Shown here: positions 61,528 to 64,000 of the stretch, piece by piece
Layout of the letters: every line of letters starts with the position of its first letter
Numbering within the stretch: position 1 is the stretch's first letter
Assembly: GCA_003268905.1 (NCBI GenBank)
Contig: QLTU01000020.1
Coordinates: 16,317 to 80,316, forward strand
DNA length: 64,000 nucleotides
DNA from: Acidovorax defluvii
GTDB lineage: Bacteria; Pseudomonadota; Gammaproteobacteria; Burkholderiales; Burkholderiaceae_C
Reading direction: 5' to 3'
Made by a program: the position numbers and the translations under genes
The notes under the pieces: generated by a model
Told to the model about the DNA's origin: nothing
Database searches by the model: none
The model's input: the letters and a program-made list of their open reading frames with translations, nothing else

Positions 61528-61567
61528 AAAAAGCACGATCGTGCTGAGAAACATCAGCGTGCTTTTG
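61528..61567 (+). terminator. Hairpin after pntB
   Basis: AAAAAGCACG and CGTGCTTTT form a stem of nine pairs around a loop that itself contains CGATCG; the stem ends in a TTTTG tail. It lies 21 bases after the pntB stop and about 30 before the next start. Confidence 0.6.
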
Positions 61568-61595
61568 TGATCACAATGAACCTTATCAGGAGACA

Positions 61596-63281
61596 ATGAA
61601 AATGACCGACCGCCCCTGGCTGGCCGCCTATCCGCAAGGCGTTCCGGCTGATGTTGACCTGTCCAAATACCCATCCCTCGTCGCCCTCATGGACGAGGCA
61701 TTCACCAAGTACGCCGACCGTATTGCCTACAGCTTCATGGGCAAGGACGTCACGTATGCCCAGACCGATTCGCTGAGCAACGCCTTCGCGGCCTACCTGC
61801 AGGGCTTGGGCCTGGTCAAGGGCGACCGCGTGGCCATCATGATGCCCAACGTGCCGCAGTACCCCGTCACGGTGGCGGCCATCCTGCGAGCCGGCTTTGT
61901 GGTGGTGAATGTGAACCCGCTGTACACACCGCGCGAGCTGGAGCACCAGCTCAAGGATTCGGGTGCCAAGGCCATCGTGATCATCGAGAACTTTGCCACC
62001 ACGCTGGAGCAATGCCTGGTCCACACACCCGTCAAGCATGTGGTGCTGTGCTCCATGGGAGACCAGCTGGGCATACTCAAAGGCACGCTGGTCAACTACG
62101 TGGTGCGCAACGTCAAAAAGATGGTGCCCGCCTTCAACCTGCCAGGCGCAGTGCGTTTCAATGACGCAGTGGCGCAGGGCGCACGCGGTGCATTCAAGAA
62201 ACCCGACATCAAGCCCGACGACATTGCGCTGCTGCAATACACCGGCGGCACCACTGGCGTGAGCAAGGGCGCCATCCTGCTGCACCGCAACGTGATCGCC
62301 AATGTGCTGCAGTCAGAGGCCTGGAACGACCCGGTGATGACCAAGGTGCCCGAGGGTGAGCAACCCACCAGCATCTGCGCGCTGCCGCTGTACCACATCT
62401 TCGCGTTCACCGTGAACATGATGCTGTCCATGCGCACGGGCGGCAAAACCATCCTGATCCCCAATCCGCGCGATCTGCCTGCCGTGCTCAAAGAGCTGTC
62501 CAAGCACACCTTCCACAGCTTTCCGGCTGTGAACACGCTGTTCAACGGGCTGGCCAACCACCCCGACTTCAACACCGTCAACTGGAAGAACCTCAAGGTT
62601 TCCGTGGGCGGGGGCATGGCCGTGCAAGGTGCGGTGGCCAAACTGTGGCTCGAAAAAACGGGCTGCCCGATCTGCGAGGGCTACGGTCTGTCGGAAACCA
62701 GCCCCTCGGCCAGTTGCAACCCGGTGACCGCCAAAGAGTTCACCGGCACCATCGGTGTGCCCTTGCCCAACACCTACATGAAGCTGCTCGATGACGAAGG
62801 CCACGAGGTCACCACCCTCGGTCAGCCCGGCGAAATTGCCATCAAGGGACCCCAGGTGATGGCGGGCTACTGGCAGCGCCCCGACGAAACCGCCAAGGTC
62901 ATGACCGAAGACGGCTATTTCAAGTCCGGCGACATCGGCGTTGTGGACGAGCGCGGCTACTTCAAGATCGTTGACCGCAAAAAGGACATGGTGCTGGTCA
63001 GCGGCTTCAACGTGTATCCGAACGAGGTCGAAGAGGTGGTGGCCAACTGCCCTGGCGTTCTGGAATGCGCCGTAGTGGGCGTGCCCGACGAAAAATCGGG
63101 CGAGGCCGTCAAGCTGGTGATCGTCAAGAGGTCGGAAGACCTCACCGAAGCCGATGTGCGCGAATACTGCCGCCATGAACTCACGGGCTACAAGCAGCCC
63201 AAGGTGATCGAGTTTCGCACCGAGCTGCCCAAGACTCCCGTCGGGAAAATCCTGCGGCGCGAACTGCGCGACAAGAAGTAA
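61596..63281 (+). CDS. fadD: Long-chain fatty-acid--CoA ligase
   Basis: A 561-residue AMP-forming ligase activating fatty acids to acyl-CoA for beta-oxidation. The AMP-binding signature is YTGGTTGVSKGAILLH (about 215-230), followed by EGYGLSETSP, GYWQRPDETAKVM with the SGDIG motif and DRKKDMVLVSGFNVYPNE; the catalytic Lys is in KTPVGKILRRELR. GGAG lies upstream of the ATG. The substrate chain length is inferred from the FadD family. Confidence 0.92.
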   Translation: MKMTDRPWLAAYPQGVPADVDLSKYPSLVALMDEAFTKYADRIAYSFMGKDVTYAQTDSLSNAFAAYLQGLGLVKGDRVAIMMPNVPQYPVTVAAILRAGFVVVNVNPLYTPRELEHQLKDSGAKAIVIIENFATTLEQCLVHTPVKHVVLCSMGDQLGILKGTLVNYVVRNVKKMVPAFNLPGAVRFNDAVAQGARGAFKKPDIKPDDIALLQYTGGTTGVSKGAILLHRNVIANVLQSEAWNDPVMTKVPEGEQPTSICALPLYHIFAFTVNMMLSMRTGGKTILIPNPRDLPAVLKELSKHTFHSFPAVNTLFNGLANHPDFNTVNWKNLKVSVGGGMAVQGAVAKLWLEKTGCPICEGYGLSETSPSASCNPVTAKEFTGTIGVPLPNTYMKLLDDEGHEVTTLGQPGEIAIKGPQVMAGYWQRPDETAKVMTEDGYFKSGDIGVVDERGYFKIVDRKKDMVLVSGFNVYPNEVEEVVANCPGVLECAVVGVPDEKSGEAVKLVIVKRSEDLTEADVREYCRHELTGYKQPKVIEFRTELPKTPVGKILRRELRDKK

Positions 63282-63317
63282 CGCGTTTTTGCCGCCAGCC
63301 AACGCGAGGAGTTCTGC

Positions 63318-63389
63318 GTGATCTTCCCGCGTCGCCTGTTTGCAGGCCACCACGCTCACGGCGTGGATGGCGTGCACAACGGGAACTGA
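63318..63389 (+). CDS. Possible tiny open reading frame (23 codons)
   Basis: A GTG start with GAGGAG nine to ten bases upstream opens a 23-codon frame (IFPRRLFAGHHAHGVDG onward) ending in TGA at 63387. No similarity is recognised. It could be a chance reading frame in the gap after fadD. Confidence 0.2.
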   Translation: MIFPRRLFAGHHAHGVDGVHNGN

Positions 63390-63420
63390 GTTTTTCTGGC
63401 CGCTTCGTGCGGCCGCCAGA

Positions 63421-63450
63421 CCCTGGTGCCTGACAGCCCAGGGTTTTTTT
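63421..63450 (+). terminator. Intrinsic terminator after fadD
   Basis: CCCTGG and CCAGGG (with one extra G) form a short stem around a loop of about ten bases, followed by T7. It lies before the truncated nucleosidase gene. Confidence 0.7.
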
Positions 63451-63470
63451 ATGCAGAAATAATGGGGCCT

Positions 63471-63944
63471 ATGACCACCGCCATCCTCAGCGCTCTTCCC
63501 GAAGAACAATCCAGCCTTGTCGCCCTGTTGCAGGCGCCGCAGCGCAGGGTGCACGCGGGGCGTGTTTTCTGGACGGGGATGCTGCACGGCAAAAGCGTGG
63601 TGCTGGCGCTCTCGGGCATTGGCAAGGTGGCGGCGGCCACCACGGCCACGGCGCTGATCGAGCGGTTTGGTGCGGCCCGCATCGTGTTTACCGGTGTGGC
63701 CGGTGGCGTGGGTGATGGTGTGCGCGTGGGCGATGTGGTGGTGGCGCAGGACTATGTGCAGCACGACATGGACGCCTCGCCGCTGTTTCCACGGTGGGAG
63801 CTGCCGGGGTATGCGCGCGCACGGCTGGCCTGCGATGTGGCTTTGTCTGCTCTTCTTTTGGAAGCTGCTCGCGCTTGTTTGGTAAGCGCTGAGGGCCTAT
63901 TTGATCGCGGATTCAAGTACGAAGTGCGCGAGTCTCAAGTCTAA
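63471..63944 (+). pseudogene. mtnN: 5'-methylthioadenosine/S-adenosylhomocysteine nucleosidase, 3'-truncated by an IS element
   Basis: The first about 130 residues match MtnN/Pfs nucleosidases: TAILSALPEEQSSL, LSGIGKVAAATTATALIE and TGVAGGVGDGVRVGDVVV. The enzyme splits MTA and SAH to free adenine. After residue about 130 the frame enters the palindromic repeat and then IS sequence, ending at a stop 63942-63944 (157 residues versus about 230-250 normally). The catalytic Glu and Asp in the C-terminal third are absent, so it should be inactive. Confidence 0.8.
63855..63905 (+). repeat. Comamonad palindromic repeat, copy 8 (at the nucleosidase/IS junction)
   Basis: Diverged forward copy (AGCTGCTCGCGCTTGTTTGG, then TAAGCGCTGAGGGCC) inside the mtnN-like reading frame, directly before the IS sequence. 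Confidence 0.6.
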
Positions 63945-64000
63945 GCGGAGTGATCTCCAGCCCATAGAACACCTCATGCGGAGTACGCCAGCCCAGGCAC
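63906..64000 (-). mobile_element. IS30-family element, end portion (continues past the window)
   Basis: The outer end of an insertion sequence, identified by the 3' end of its transposase gene. The exact boundary is not certain but must lie near 63903-63912, next to the palindromic repeat. The other end is outside the window. Confidence 0.7.
63913..64000 (-). CDS. IS30-family transposase, C-terminal fragment
   Basis: Twenty-eight codons plus stop (TGA at 63915-63913) are visible. They read CLGWRTPHEVFYGL, then EITPLRLETRALRT; the CLGWRTPxEVF block is the typical C-terminal end of IS30-family transposases, just after the catalytic domain. The remainder lies beyond the right edge. Confidence 0.8.
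   Translation of the reverse strand, partial: CLGWRTPHEVFYGLEITPLRLETRALRT

Overview
The window is high-GC chromosomal DNA from a betaproteobacterium, most likely the order Burkholderiales, family Comamonadaceae, close to Acidovorax. This rests on the protein sequences (SecDF, PntAB, GlnE, Pgk, Tkt and Gap of betaproteobacterial type), on gene neighbourhoods such as def/fmt facing a LysM gene and dprA, and on eight copies of a short palindromic repeat (core near AGCGCTTG-N4-ATAAGCGCT) of a kind common in Comamonadaceae. I see no rRNA, tRNA, CRISPR array, prophage or replication origin. It is mostly ordinary core genome with a few decayed or disrupted loci.

Layout. 1-6.9 kb, minus strand: a DUF1365 gene (cut by the window edge) overlapping an FAD oxidoreductase, an exported glutathione peroxidase, a degenerate HD-GYP protein and glnE. 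7-14.7 kb, plus strand: a tightly overlapping set of yhdP, a nitrilase-family amidase, a PAS histidine kinase and a FixJ-type regulator. 14.7-19.3 kb: an OmpA lipoprotein, a tiny membrane protein whose start codon is nested with that of mltA, an MFS exporter and an Lrp regulator facing a fused indolepyruvate ferredoxin oxidoreductase. 23.3-29 kb: yajC-secD-secF and a DUF1631 gene. 29-35 kb: dprA and a LysM protein (minus) divergent from def, a lipoprotein, fmt, azlC and azlD (plus). 35-42.7 kb: pgk, a methyltransferase, tapT, a RIO kinase, and small genes for a zinc-ribbon protein, a DUF1439 protein, a pirin, a SlyD-like isomerase and a glutaredoxin-like protein.

42.9-45.8 kb is the most eroded part: a two-cupin gene broken by one base, and a remnant of a DUF4130 (UdgX-associated) gene on the other strand, followed by a PuuD-type hydrolase and an HPF-like protein. 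45.8-53.3 kb returns to core metabolism: gap and tkt (minus), then speD-like, murU-like and pepP genes overlapping by four bases each, then pyk. 53.3-58.4 kb holds a PAP2 phosphatase divergent from an OmpR-type two-component pair whose kinase has degenerate ATP-binding boxes, then fba and a lone possible lipoprotein. 58.4-63.3 kb carries pntA-pntB and a fadD-type ligase. The window ends in an MTA/SAH nucleosidase gene that runs into the 3' end of an IS30-family transposase.

Functionally, five glycolysis/pentose-phosphate genes (pgk, gap, tkt, pyk, fba) are scattered over 21 kb as separate units, with pntAB supplying transhydrogenase. Envelope functions recur (YhdP, OmpA, MltA, LysM, SecDF/YajC, PAP2). 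The features most worth a second look are the palindromic repeats inside fmt, the murU-like gene and the nucleosidase gene; the IS30 disruption; the frameshifted two-cupin gene; the DUF4130 remnant; and several enzymes lacking their canonical active-site residues (glutaredoxin-like, HD-GYP-like, histidine kinase).
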